Source of the DNA: JACRCT01 sp049841135
GTDB taxonomy: Bacteria > Myxococcota > Myxococcia > Myxococcales > UBA5297
NCBI GenBank assembly: GCA_049841135.1
Contig: JASGHK010000004.1
Coordinates: forward strand, 806,001 to 870,000
DNA: 64,000 nt
Direction of reading: 5' to 3'
Below are positions 1 through 11,358 of this stretch, piece by piece; position 1 is the stretch's first letter; each line of letters begins with the position of its first letter. Both the position numbers and the translations under genes were made by a program. The notes below the pieces were generated by a model, which ran no database searches, was not told where the DNA came from, and worked only from the letters and a program-made list of their open reading frames with translations.

Positions 1-3000
1 CGTTGCCGTTGACCGCGGTGTTCGTCGAGCCGCCCACGACGTACCGGCCGCCCGCCGCGACCAGCTGCGGCGTGGCCGGCAACGTCAGCGTCGCGCCCGC
101 GACCGTGGTCTCTTCGATCTGCACCCCGGCGAGGTTCACCGGGTGGTTGGCGAGGTTGGTGATCTCGAACCACTTCGCCTCGTCGCCGGACCCCGCGGTC
201 GGGTTGGCGAGGAACTCCGTGATCGAGAAGATCGCCGGCGGTGGGCGCAGGCACCGCAACGCAGGCCCCTTCGAAGCAGACGCCGGTCGAGGTGCAGTTC
301 ACCGTCGTGGCCGGCGGGTAGCTGCAGTTGCGGGTGGTGGCGTCCACCGGGGTGCAGGTCGTCGTGTAGGGCTGCAGCGTCACGTCGTCGGCCAGGCAGT
401 CGGAAGGCTTGGCCGGGCACGGGTTGGCGACACACGGGTCGACGCACAGGCCGGTCGCGGCGAGGCAGAACTTGTTCGTGTCGCCGCAGTTGGTCGGAGT
501 CTCGGGGTAGCTGCAGGAGTAGTAGTCCGGGCCGACGAGCGTGGTCGTGCAGGTCCCGGCCGCGAAGGTGACCGAGGTGTTGCCGCGGCACTCCGGGGCC
601 TTGGCAGTCGCGCAGGGGTCGGGGCTGTGGCAGGCGTCGGCACAGACCGTCGGCTGGCCCGCCGGGTTGTGGTAGCCGGCCGCGCAGTCCGTGCAGCCGG
701 TGCCGGTGAAGCCCGCGGGGCACACCGACTGCGTCTGCCACGGTCCGGTGGTGGGCGTGGCCACGATGTCGGTCGCGCCGCAGTAGGTCCAGGCGCCGGG
801 CAGGCCGGACACCGCGTCCTTGAGCGCGAAGCGGAACGCCCAGTGGTAGGTCGCCGGGGTCGAGAAGGTGACCGCCGACTCGTACTCGTCCCGGTCGGAG
901 CTCGCCGGGGCCCAGGCGGCATGGGGGCTCGCCGCCGTCCAGGTGGTCCAGGCGGTGGCGTCCAGGCCGGTGCCGAAGCCGAACTCGGCGACGAGCAGCG
1001 GGTTGAGGTCGTTGCCCGTGGTCAGCCAGTTGGTCAGGCCGTCGCCCGAGACCTGCCCCAGCGCGTGGGTCTGCGTCGCCGGCAGCACCGGCTGGTCGAG
1101 GGACTGCGAGGCGCACCAGGCGATGGCTGGCGCGGGCTTGCCGCAGGCGTCGTTGGTTCCGCCCGGCGTGCCCTTGTCGCCGCTCGAGCCGGAGACGTTG
1201 GTCGTCGCCGGGCACCAGAACCAGGCGTGCGCGTTGGCGCCCTTCACGAACGCGCGCGACGAGAGGTTCGCCGCCACGCCCTTGGAGTGCGGGAAGGTGG
1301 CGTCCCAGGTGAGCTCTTCGAGCAGCGTCGAGCCGTCCAGGATCTTGAGGTGGCCGGCGCCCGCGGGGAGGGTGAAGCTGGCGGGCCATTCGGCGTTGGC
1401 GTTGGCGACCCCGCCGTTCTGCGCAGCGCTCAGCGAGCCGGCGACCAGGTAGCGGCCGCCCGCCGCGACCACCTGCGGCAGCGTCGGCAGGTCGAAGGTC
1501 TTGTTTGCCGTGACCTCCTGGACGGTCAGGCCCGCCAGGTCCAGCCAGTCGGCGGTCAGGTTCGTCACTTCGAACCACTTGGCCGTCGCGAGGTTGGTGC
1601 TCGAGTCGTCGAGGAGCTCGGTGATGAGCAGGTCCCCGGGCACCGGCGTGGGCACGGCGACGCAAGCTCCGCTCATGCAGACCATGGCGCCCGTGGTGCA
1701 GCTCACCGGGGTGAGCGCCTTGTCGGTGCAGGTGCGGGTCGTGGCGGTGACCGGCGTGCACTCCGCGACGTACTCCTGGAGCGTGGTCAGGTCGGTCGAG
1801 CACTCCGCGGGCTTCACGGTCGTACACGGATTGGTGGTGCAAGGACTGGCCACACAGCTGCCGGTGGCGACGTCGCAGAATCTTGCCGGTGGCCGAGCAG
1901 TCGACGCGGCTGGCCTCGTCGTAGCTGCACTTGTAGTAGGGCGCCACCGTGTCCGTCTCGCACCTGCCGACGGCGGCGTAGGTCACCGAATCGCTGCCCT
2001 CGCACGTCTTGGTGGGCGGCGCATTGCAGGTCGGCGCCGGATCGTGGCAGCCGTCGGAGCACACCGTCATCTGGCCGGTCGGGTGGTGGTAGCTGGGGAT
2101 GCAGTCGGTGCAGGTCGGACCGGTGTAGCCCAGGGCGCAGTTGTTGACGTCGAACGGCGCCGACACGGCGGGGGAGAGCGTCCCGGAGGTGGCCCTGAGG
2201 GTGAAGCCGGTGCCCTCGACGTCGAGCTTCAGGTCGTCGAAGGTCGCGACGCCGGCCACCGCCGGCTTGGACTTGGTGCCGCTGAGCGTGGCCGCCGGGC
2301 CGCCGGCCTGGGCGACGTCGACCGCCGCGGTCGAGGTCGTGACCGTGTTGCCCGCCGCGTCCTGGACGGCGACCAGCACCGGCGCCATGGCCACGTTCAG
2401 CTGAGCCCCCAGCGGCGACTGGACGAAGGCCAGGCGCGCCGCCGGGCCCACTTGGACCTCGATGTCGTTCTGGGCCCCGGCGATGGTGGAACCGGGAGCA
2501 ACGTCCGTGGCGACGACGTTCACCTTGCCCGGCGTGCGCAGCACGACGCCGTTGGGGAAGACCTTCGCACCGCGGTCGGCGGCCTGGAACTCGTAGTCGG
2601 CGGGGAGGGTCGGCAGGGGTGCGGTCGTGGCGGTCGACGTGAAGTGGATGCGACCGGTGTAGGAGGTAGCCGGGTTGTTGAACGGGTCGAAGGCCGAGAC
2701 GGTGACGCTGGAGGGCTCCCCGGCGTTGATCGGCGACTTGATGCCCTCGACCTTGAGGCTGGCGGCGGCCGCGGCGACGACGGTGATCCCCGTCTGCTTG
2801 CCGGTGATGGCCGAGGCCGTGGCGTCGGTGGCGGTGACTGAGTGCGTCCCGGCCCCGAACAGCTGGACGCCGTCCGTGAAGGTGTGGGTGCCGTTGTCGC
2901 CCGCGACAAAGAGGTAGTTGGCGGGCAGCACGGCGGCGCCATCGTCGGAGGTGAAGTGCAAGGTGCCCAGGTAGCCCGTCGCGACGTTCTCGAAGGCGTC

Positions 3001-3588
3001 CTTGGCGGTGACGGTGACCGAGCCCTTGGTTCCTGCGGTAAAGGGGCTCAGCACGCCCTCGACCGTGAACGAGGCCGCCTCGGCTCCGGTGACCGTGACG
3101 GTGGCGCGGCCGGCGGCGGAGACGGAGACGTCGGTGGCGGTCACGGTCTGGGTGCCGGCCTTCCTCAACACGACGTTGAACTCGTGCACGCCGTTGTCGG
3201 AGGCGGTGAAGACGTAGCGCGCCGGCAGGGTCGCCTCGGTGTCCGAGGAGGTCAGCTCCACCGTGCCCGCGTAGGTCGTCAGCGTCGCGCCGGTGGGGTC
3301 CTGCGCGGTGACCGTGACCTTCAGGCCGGCGCCGGCCGTGGTGGTGCTGGGCGCGGTGGCGACCATCACCAGGCCCGTGGGCCCGGCGTCCGGCGCACCG
3401 GCGTCGGCGGGGACTTCGACCGTGGCGTCCGGCGCCTCGGACAGGACGCAGACGCCGTCCTGGCAGATCGCTCCGCCCTGGCAGTCCTTCTCGGTGCTGC
3501 ACTTGGTCTCGTTGTCGATGATGAGCGAGCAGCCGGACACGCCCAGGATGGCGGCGGCGACGAGGCTTCGCGCGAGGAATCGGGTCAT
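1..3588 (-). CDS. Large Cys-rich surface lipoprotein with Ig-like repeats and lamin-tail domains (3' end beyond the window)
   Basis: The start is an ATG two bases after the TGA of the upstream gene. It is followed by a lipoprotein signal with lipobox GVSGC (residues about 17-21). The mature protein begins with a short Cys-rich knot (KCSTEKDCQGG). About four Ig-like/filamin-like repeats of roughly 95 residues follow, each with a VTVTA...TATD pattern, then Cys-rich EGF-like segments (CxxGYTGPTCTDC, CPAGFTGTGCTDC) and two lamin-tail-like domains (GDLLITE, KWFEVTN; the second around 240-1). Two frame breaks are evident. At 1878-1882 GATC reads GATTC on the coding strand, and at about 221-226 there is one extra base near GATC. 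Repairing both gives a continuous frame to the window edge. It is probably an outer-surface adhesion or matrix protein; the role is inferred from architecture only. It is translationally linked to the two-helix membrane protein upstream. Confidence 0.75.
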
Positions 3589-3590
3589 GG

Positions 3591-4776
3591 TCAGAAGCTC
3601 CCGGAGAGCGCGACGCTGGCGCCGTTGGGGGTGAAGGCGATGCCAGGCTGGACGGTGGGGGCTGGCTCGGACGGGCTGCTGGCGGCCGAGTAGATGAGCC
3701 AGATGACGCCCGTCACGGCGAGCGCGGCGCCGACGCCGGTGGCGACGTCGCAGACGAGCGCGTTGGTCTTGGCCCGGGTGCGGGCGTCGACGGCATCCTT
3801 GCCGTTCTTGAAGTCCAGAGCGGCGGAGTTGGCCATCGTGCCGAAGACGCCCACGCCGACGCCGGCGGCGACGACGCCGGTGCCCAGCAGCACCCATGGC
3901 GCCACGCCCGGACCCGAGCTCGTGGAGACCGCCGCCACCGGCTCGGTAACCGGGAGGGGCTCGGTCGCTACGGCCGGCTCGGGCGTGGGCTTGGGCTCCG
4001 CGACGGCGGGCTTGGGCTCGGCCGGCGCCGGTTCGGCCACCGGCGCGGGCTCGGCCGGCTTGGGCTCTTCCACGGCGACCGGCTGCGGCTCGGCCGGCTT
4101 GGGCTCCTCGGGCTTCTTGGCTTGGGCGAGCGCGGCGGCGATGGCCTCCTTCTCGGAGACCCGGGTGCCCAGCACCGTGGTGGCCTTGGGGATTCTGTTT
4201 CTTGACGGTCTCGGTGAAGATCGGGTCGGTGGCCTTCAGGACCACGCTCGCGCGATTGACGACGAGCGCACCGTCCATCGAGTCGACGATCATCAGCTTG
4301 AGGTTGAAGCTCTTGCCCGCTGCCGGGGCGATGAAGAGGTTCGCCACGTAGGCCGCGCCGGCGACCTTGCCTGCCTTGGCCAGACATGCGGGGTCGTCGG
4401 CACACGCGGGGGCCTTGAGCTTGCGCTTGAGGTGGAGCGCCGTGACCTGGGCGGGCGGCACCACCTCGTACCCCTGGGCCTTGAGGTCGGCCTCGACCGT
4501 CTCGGCGAGCTTCTTGATCGACGACTTCTGCATGCCCTTGGGCAGCGGCGGGTCGACCAGCGCGATGCGCCTGGCGGCCTCGGGCCCGATGACGATGTCC
4601 TCGATCTTCTCCACCTTCGCCGGCTCGGCCTTGGCGCCCTTGGGGACGGCCTTGCCCGCCTTGGCCGGCGTAGCCTTCGCGGGCGCGCCCTTGGCGGCCT
4701 TGGGCGCCGCCGCCCCGCGCGCGGCGGGCGCGGCCAGCAGGCAGCATCCCATCAGGACCAGCAGCGTCGCTCGCAT
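3591..4776 (-). CDS. Exported protein with Pro/Ala-rich linker and C-terminal two-helix membrane domain
   Basis: After repair this is about 394 residues: a signal peptide (MRATLLVLMGCCLLAAPAARG), an Ala/Lys-rich linker, and a domain of about 150 residues (IGPEAARRIALVDPPLPKG...KLMIVDSMDGALVV). That domain resembles the small periplasmic hormone-like or TolB-N-like folds seen in myxobacterial exported proteins. A Glu/Pro/Ala-rich tether follows, then two hydrophobic helices (around WVLLGTGVVAAGVGVGVFG and VATGVGAALAVTGVIWLIY), and the chain ends in LSGSF. The frame breaks at 4191-4195, where coding-strand GATC reads GAATC; removing one A restores the frame. The helix pair and the Gly-x-Phe terminus match those of the divergent gene at 4939-5709, so the two are probably paralogues. 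Function unknown; the order suggests a partner for the surface lipoprotein encoded immediately downstream. Confidence 0.75.
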
Positions 4777-4885
4777 GGTTCCTCCGACCTCGTGTCTTCA
4801 GGGTGAAGAGTCGACGGCCATTCTACTTTCTGGTCCGTGACCTTCAACTGCCTGCGCGGCGGTCGCACGTCCAGGGGGGCTGCCC

Positions 4886-4891
4886 TATAAT
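4886..4891 (+). promoter_or_regulatory. Probable -10 element upstream of the 4939 gene
   Basis: A perfect TATAAT stands in the 162-base divergent intergenic region, 47 bases before the ATG at 4939. No convincing -35 box is present 16-18 bases upstream, so the assignment rests on the -10 alone. Confidence 0.45.
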
Positions 4892-4938
4892 GTCCGGCCT
4901 TCGCGCGGCCACTCGCGCGTCACCGTGGGGTCCTTCGG

Positions 4939-5709
4939 ATGCCGTCCAGCGCGCTCGCGGTCTCGTTCCTCGCCGTCGTCCTCGGCGCGGCGCCCCAGGC
5001 GCCCGTCGTGGTCATCGACCATCAGGGACCGGTGTCCGTCCCCGACGGCGTCGCGCTCGAGGCCGAGATGGTCTCGACCACGGGCCGGAAGATCTTCGAG
5101 CCCGCCGCGTTCGTCCGGCCGGCCACCGGCGGCGACTTCGCTCGCCTGCCGATGTCTCCGCTCCCTGACAACCGCTTCCGCGTCTCGCTTCCGCCGACGC
5201 TCGCCAGCAAGGAGTGCGAGTACTTCCTCGAAGCCTTCGACGAGGACGGCAACGGCCCGTTCCGCAAGGGCAGCCCCGAGCGGCCCATCCGCCTGACCAG
5301 GCCCGTCGCCTCTTCGACTCCCCCACCCCTCGCACCGGCCGCCAAGCCGGTGGCCAGCGCCCAGCAATCCACCAGCCAGGGCCGGCCTCTGCGCACGGCA
5401 GGCATCGCCTTGCTGGCCGGCGGCGGCGCCCTGCTGATCGGCGGCGGGGTCTCCGGGGCGCTGGCGCTCAAGGACTTCAACGCCGAGAAGTCGGCCACCG
5501 ACACCGCGGCCTACGGGTCGGCCAAGTCCGCGGCCAAGGTCGAGGCGCTCGCGGCGGACGTGCTGCTGGGGGCCGGCGCGGTCGCGGCCATCGTGGGGAT
5601 CATCCTCTGGGCCAACGACCCCAACCCTTCGCCGGCGGCCAAGCCGGTCACGGTGAGCGCCTCGCCCGTCGCCGGCGGCGCCTGCGCGGTCGTCTCGGGA
5701 CGCTTCTGA
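4939..5709 (+). CDS. Exported protein with C-terminal two-helix membrane domain, paralogue of the divergent neighbour
   Basis: 256 residues with a short signal-like N-terminus, then a beta-rich domain of about 95 residues (VVVIDHQGPVSVPDGVALEAE to YFLEAFDEDGNGPFRKGSPE) that reads like an Ig-type periplasmic fold. A Pro/Ala/Ser linker and two hydrophobic helices follow (GIALLAGGGALLIGGGVSG and VLLGAGAVAAIVGIILWAN), and the chain ends VVSGRF. Helices, inter-helix segment and C-terminal G-x-F resemble those of the protein encoded at 3591-4776. The stop overlaps the next start (TGATG), so it is coupled to the Cys-rich lipoprotein gene at 5709. Function unknown; an envelope anchor or assembly partner is a guess. 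Confidence 0.8.
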   Translation: MPSSALAVSFLAVVLGAAPQAPVVVIDHQGPVSVPDGVALEAEMVSTTGRKIFEPAAFVRPATGGDFARLPMSPLPDNRFRVSLPPTLASKECEYFLEAFDEDGNGPFRKGSPERPIRLTRPVASSTPPPLAPAAKPVASAQQSTSQGRPLRTAGIALLAGGGALLIGGGVSGALALKDFNAEKSATDTAAYGSAKSAAKVEALAADVLLGAGAVAAIVGIILWANDPNPSPAAKPVTVSASPVAGGACAVVSGRF

Positions 5710-7440
5710 TGCCTCCGATGACGCCGCATCCCCTCCTCCTGCGAGCCCTGCTGGCGGGAGCGCTGCTCCTCCTGGGCGGCTGCGAGCTCGCTCATCCGTC
5801 CCGACGACGTCCCGCCCCCCAAGCCCGCATGTGCTCCGAAGACGTGCGAGGACCGCAGCAAGAACTGCGGGAGCATCGACGACGGCTGCGGCAACTCGCT
5901 GGGCTGCGGCGAGTGCCGGGCGCCGGAGGTCTGCGGCGGTGGCGGCGAGGACAACGTCTGCGCGCCGTGCCAACCGCGCTGCTTTGGCCGCGAGTGCGGA
6001 CCCAACGGCTGTGGCGGCCAGTGCGGCTCCTGCGGGGCCGGCGAGGTCTGCGACCTGCAGCCCGGGGCGTGCGTCGGCTGCCGCAGCGACGCCGACTGCA
6101 CGACCACCCCCGCCGGACGCCGCTGCGAGCCTTCCCGCCGAGTGTGCGTGGCCTGCCTCGCCGACGCCGACTGCGACCCCTCCGGCCTGGTCGCGTGCGA
6201 TCCGGCCCTGCACCAGTGTGAGGCCTCGTGCAAGGCCGACTCGGATTGCGCCCAGGTGCCGGGCACGCCGCGCTGCGACTCCTCCACGAAGAAGTGCGTC
6301 GCCTGCCTGGCCGAGGCCGACTGCTCGAGCCCCACGCCCCACTGCTGGTCGTCCTCGAAGACCTGCGTCGTCTGCCGCGACGGCAACGACTGCGAGGCCG
6401 GACGTCCCCAGTGCCGCGACCACCTCGCCTGCGTCGAGTGCCTGTCCGACGCCGATTGCCCTGGCGGGCGCTGCGAGGCCAGCACCGGCGCCTGCGTCGA
6501 CTGCCTGGGCCCCCAAGACTGCGGCGGCGCGACTCCCAAGTGCAGCGCGAACAAGCAGTGCGTCGAGTGCCTGGCCGGCACGGACTGCCCCTCGGGCACC
6601 TGCAACGCCGACGGCAGCTGCCTGCCCCCCGGCGTCGCCGGAGAGACCTGCGCCCACCCCATCGCGCTGACGCTGGCCCAGGGCCAGGTCACCGTTCCCG
6701 GCGACACCGCCTCGTTCGCCAACGACACCAAGACCTTCAGCTGCGGCGGCGGCGGCCCGGACGTGCTCTACCGATTCACGCTGACGGCGACCGCGGACGT
6801 GGACGTCATCGTCTGGCCGGAGATCGACACCTACCGGCCGGCGCTGGCGGTCCGGAAGGCCTGCGCCGACGAGACCGAGGCCAACGAGCTCGCCTGCGGC
6901 AAGGCCTACGCCAGCGGCGAGCCGGCCTCGGTCTCCCTCCAAGCGCTGGTGGCGGGGACCTACTTCGTGCTGGTCGACGGCTATTACACGAGCAAGGGCG
7001 CCTACTCGCTGACCGTCCTCACCCGTTCGCCAGGGCTGCCGCCCGACTCCTGCGCCAAGGCGCAATCGCTCTCCTTCGACCCGAGCGGCGAGGCGCTGGC
7101 GGCCGGGGACACCAGCCTCATCGGGCTCGTCAACGACGAGAGCAGCGGCTGCGGAGGCTCCGCGGCCGATCTGGCCTTCAAGTTCACGCTCACCGAGGCG
7201 CACTCGCTGCAGGCCGTGCTGGCGGCCACCGACTCCGCCTCGCTCTACACGCCGGTGCTCTACCTCGCCGACGGCTGCACGCTCCCCACCACCGTCAGCT
7301 GCGACGCCGCAGTGCTGGGACCCGGGACCGCAAGTCTCGACGTCGCGCGGCTCGAGGCCCGCACCTACATCCTCTGGGTCGACGGCCTGGCCGGCTCCAC
7401 GGGCCCCTTCGCGCTCTGGGTGAAGCTGGGCGCGCCGTAA
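5709..7440 (+). CDS. Cys-rich secreted lipoprotein with tandem Cys-knot repeats
   Basis: It starts at an ATG overlapping the previous stop. The N-terminus is a lipoprotein signal (LLLLGGC, residues about 18-24). About nine Cys-rich modules follow in residues 35-310, with a recurring pattern CVxCLxDADC...C, typical of myxobacterial surface proteins. The C-terminal 250 residues form two related beta-sandwich domains (PDVLYRFTLTATADVDVIV and ADLAFKFTLTEAHSLQAVL), each ending in a YFVLVDG or YILWVDG strand, as in bacterial pre-peptidase C-like domains. The frame breaks once at about 5784-5793, next to GAGCTC; removing one base joins the signal peptide to the body. It pairs with the two-helix protein just upstream, mirroring the divergent pair on the other strand. 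Surface-exposed, role unknown. Confidence 0.75.
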
Positions 7441-7562
7441 GCGTCCGACCAGGGCGCGAGCAGGTTGGCACCGCGACCTCGAGAGAGGCCTTGAGAGGCC
7501 TGGGGCGCTGGTGTGTCTAGCGTGAGTTGCTGCTAGACTGCGCGGCCCTTCTGGGAGCGCGC

Positions 7563-10302
7563 ATGGAGACCGTAGGCCGATACCGTCTGCTCAAGCGTCT
7601 GGCGTCGGGCGGGATGGGAGAGGTCTACCTCGCCACGCAGACCGGGGCCCAGGGCTTCCAGAAGTTCGTGGCTCTCAAGCGCGTCGCCTCGAGCGCGGCG
7701 AGCGACCCGGGAGCTCATCAGCCTGTTCCTCGACGAGGCGAGGCTGGTGGCGACGCTGTCCCACCGCAGCATCGTGCAGGTCTACGACCTGGGGCAGGAC
7801 GAGGCGGGGTTCTTCGTCGCCATGGAGTTCGTGCAGGGCCCCTCGGTGCGCGCCCTGCTCGACCGGCTGGCCTCGCAGGGGCAGCGGCTGCCGCCGGCCA
7901 TCGCGCTGGACATCGCGGCCCAGGTGGGCGACGCGCTCGCGTGCGCCTACTACTCGCGGGCGCCGGACGGCACGCCGCTGCGCATCATCCACCGCGACGT
8001 CTCGCCCAGGAACGTGCTCGTCTCCATCAGCGGCGACGTCAAGCTCATCGACTTCGGCATCGCGCAGAGCATGCGGCAGATCGGCTCGTCCGGGCTGACC
8101 GGCAAGCTCGCCTACATGTCGCCCGAGCAGCTGCGCAACGAGCCGCTCAACGCGCGCAGCGACCTGTTCAGCCTGGGCATCGTGCTGTGCGAGATGCTGG
8201 GCGGCCAGAACCCGTTCGCCAAGAACGACCCCAAGGAGATGGTGGTCGCCATCCAGCGCGAGGAGCCGGTGTTGCCCTCCGCGCGGGACCCGAACCTCTC
8301 GCCCTGCGATGCCGTCCTCAAGCGCCTGCTGGCGAAGCTTCCGAGCGAGCGATTCGCCGACGGGATCGAGCTGGCCGAGGCGTTGGCCGAGCTGCGCACC
8401 CACTTCCCCAAGCCGCCCAAGCGCTTGTCGGCCATCGTCTCCGACCTGTTCGGCCTGGAGATCGCCGAGCTGCTTCGGGTTGCGCAGGGCGGGCCGTCCG
8501 CGGCCAAGACCGAGCCTGCCGCCCGCCCGCCGCCGGGCTTGGTGACGCCGCCGCGTCCGGTCGTCAAGGATGCGGGCCTGGGCACGGACAGCTCGCCCAC
8601 CCACGCCAACACCCCGTCCATCTACCACCGGGTGACGCAGCCCTACCTCAAGCTCACCAACGAGCGCGAGGAGACCCAGCCCAATCTGCCGGTGCCGAGG
8701 ATCCTGCACGCCGAGCGCGTGGGCGAGGCGGGTGCGCCGGCGGCCGCGTCCGAGCCGGTGGCCAGCGAGGCCGAGACGACCAACCAGGTGCCCGTCCCTT
8801 CGCCGCTGCCCGTGGAGGCCGACTCCGGAGACGTGGTGGCGCTGCGCGAGGTCGCCACGCCGATGCCGGGGCTGCGCACCTCGCTCGAGCCGCCTTCGGG
8901 ACCGCTGCCCATCGACCTGCCCGAGATCAAGGAGCTGGCCAAGGATCAAGGCGCGGCGGCGCCCGCTGCCGCTCCGAGTGCGTCCGAGCCCACGCCAACC
9001 GAGAACGAAGTGCCCTCCGGAGAGGTTCCCGCAGGCGAGTCCGCCGCGGCCGAGGTGCCGGCGGGCGCCATCCAGGTCCCGGCTCCGGCAGGCGCTCCGG
9101 AAGACGAGAGCAGCTGGTACAAGGTCTCCATTCCGCCAGGCAAGGCCCCTCCCGCCGGCGCCAAGCCGACCACGCCGCCCCCCGGCCAGTTCGACGAGAG
9201 CGGTTGGTTCCTGGTCTCCATCCCGCCCAAGTCACGGCCGGTCGCAGACAAGTCCGCTGCGAGCGCGCCCACCTCCGGGCCGCAGTCGTCGCCGCCCACG
9301 CAGCCCGCCACCGAGTCGCCCTCCCGATCTCGGTCCGGCGCTGCCCTTCCCTCCCGACCGAGCTCTCCGAGCGCCGCGGAGCTGGCCGCCGAGGCGCAGA
9401 CCACCCTGCCCTCCACCCCCGACGCGCTCATCCGCGCCCGCGCCGTCGCCAAGTCCATCCTGCCGGTGGCCCCGGGCACGGCCGAGACCACGATGCCCGG
9501 CGTGCACTCCGGCCGGAACCTCAGCCTCCTCGCGCTGGCCGCCGTCGCCGTGGTCATCGGCGTTGGCATCGGGTTGTACATCGTGCGCAGCAGCCCGGGG
9601 CCCGTCGTGGTCCGCACCACGGAGGCACCGACGCCTCCGGCGCCCGAACCAACCCTGCAGCAGCAACCTCCGACTTCGCCAACCCCGGCGCCCTCACCGG
9701 AACCGGCGGTCGCCACGCCCAAGCCCGACCCTGGCCCCGAGGCGAAGGCGGACCCGGTCTTCAACATCAGCCCCAAGGACATGCTGGCCCCGCTCGCCCC
9801 GCCGGCACCCGCGCCCGCCGTGCTTCGGCCGGCCGACCGCTCTTCCGCGGCCGAGATGAAGGCCAAGATGGAGGAGAAGGACAGGCCCAAGAAGGAGCCT
9901 GCCAAGCCTGCCTCTGCTACGACCGCGACGACGGCGACGACCGCGACCGCTTCCACTCCGGAGATCGTCCCGCCACCCCCGCCGCCCCCGCCTTCGGACA
10001 GCGCCTGGCAGCTCGTCGCCGAGAGCCCGTTCGGCGCAGCCGTGAAGTCCGTCTCCGGCTCCGGGACCATCAAGCTCGGTGAGTCCGAGGGAATGGTCGT
10101 CACCCTGACCTATTCGGTGGCATCCGAGGGATTCAAGGCGACGCTTGATTGCCAGCCGTGGTCCATCGCCGCCATCAACGGCCTGTCGGTCGGCAAGACC
10201 CCCGTCAACCTCGATCTGAAGGAAGTTCCGACGAAGATCGAGCTCAGGCGCCCCGGCGCTCAGCCCGTCAGCCTCCAGCTGGGGGCCCGAAGGCCGCATT
10301 AG
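7563..10302 (+). CDS. Membrane-anchored Ser/Thr protein kinase
   Basis: About 912 residues after repair. The kinase domain spans residues 4-280: glycine loop GGMGEVY, VALKRV lysine, HRDVSPRNVL catalytic loop (about 143), DFG (about 163), and an activation segment with TGKLAYMSPEQ. A Pro/Ala-rich cytoplasmic linker of about 350 residues carries two copies of a W[YF]xVSIPP motif (about 518 and 548). One transmembrane helix lies at about 650-675. An extracytoplasmic Pro-rich stretch leads to a terminal domain of about 110 residues (DSAWQLVAESPFG...) with the look of a PEGA-type beta domain. The frame breaks at 7707-7716, where CCGGAGCTC reads with one extra G; removing it restores the C-helix region (ELISLFLDEARL). 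HRDVSPRN is characteristic of myxobacterial eukaryote-like kinases. Target unknown. Confidence 0.9.
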
Positions 10303-10324
10303 CCTGACAAATCAAGAACTTGGC

Positions 10325-10352
10325 TTGACAGACAAGCAGGCGCCGCTATAGT
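10325..10352 (+). promoter_or_regulatory. Sigma-70 type promoter of the Gld-like ABC operon
   Basis: TTGACA at 10325-10330 and TATAGT at 10347-10352 are separated by 16 bases. This is the best consensus promoter in the window. It lies 160 bases before the ATG at 10512, leaving a long leader that contains hairpins. Confidence 0.7.
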
Positions 10353-10384
10353 AGCGCGCGCTTTTTGGCCCGCCCTCGTAAACG

Positions 10385-10404
10385 CCCGTTCCTCAACGGG
10401 TTTT
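10385..10404 (+). terminator. Hairpin with T-run in the operon leader, possible attenuator
   Basis: CCCGTT, loop CCTC, AACGGG, then TTTT. It sits downstream of the promoter and upstream of the first gene, so it would cut transcription in the leader. A second weak hairpin (GGGGCTTGTCCCC) lies at about 10464-10476. No known riboswitch was recognised. Confidence 0.4.
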
Positions 10405-10511
10405 CCGGTGCAGGTGGAGGGGAATAAGCGGGCCCCTTCGGTGTTCTCAGGCGGCTTTTTGCGGGGCTTGTCCCCGACTTCTTTGAACAGAAGTGCGCAC
10501 CAGGAGGCAGC

Positions 10512-11337
<826 letters not shown>

Positions 11338-11358
11338 CGAGGACAGGGAGACGACACC

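Noticed and set aside
4885..7203. Long open frames opposite the surface-protein genes
   Set aside because: High GC leaves few stops in all frames; these frames lack signals, motifs and third-position GC bias, whereas the opposite strand has both.
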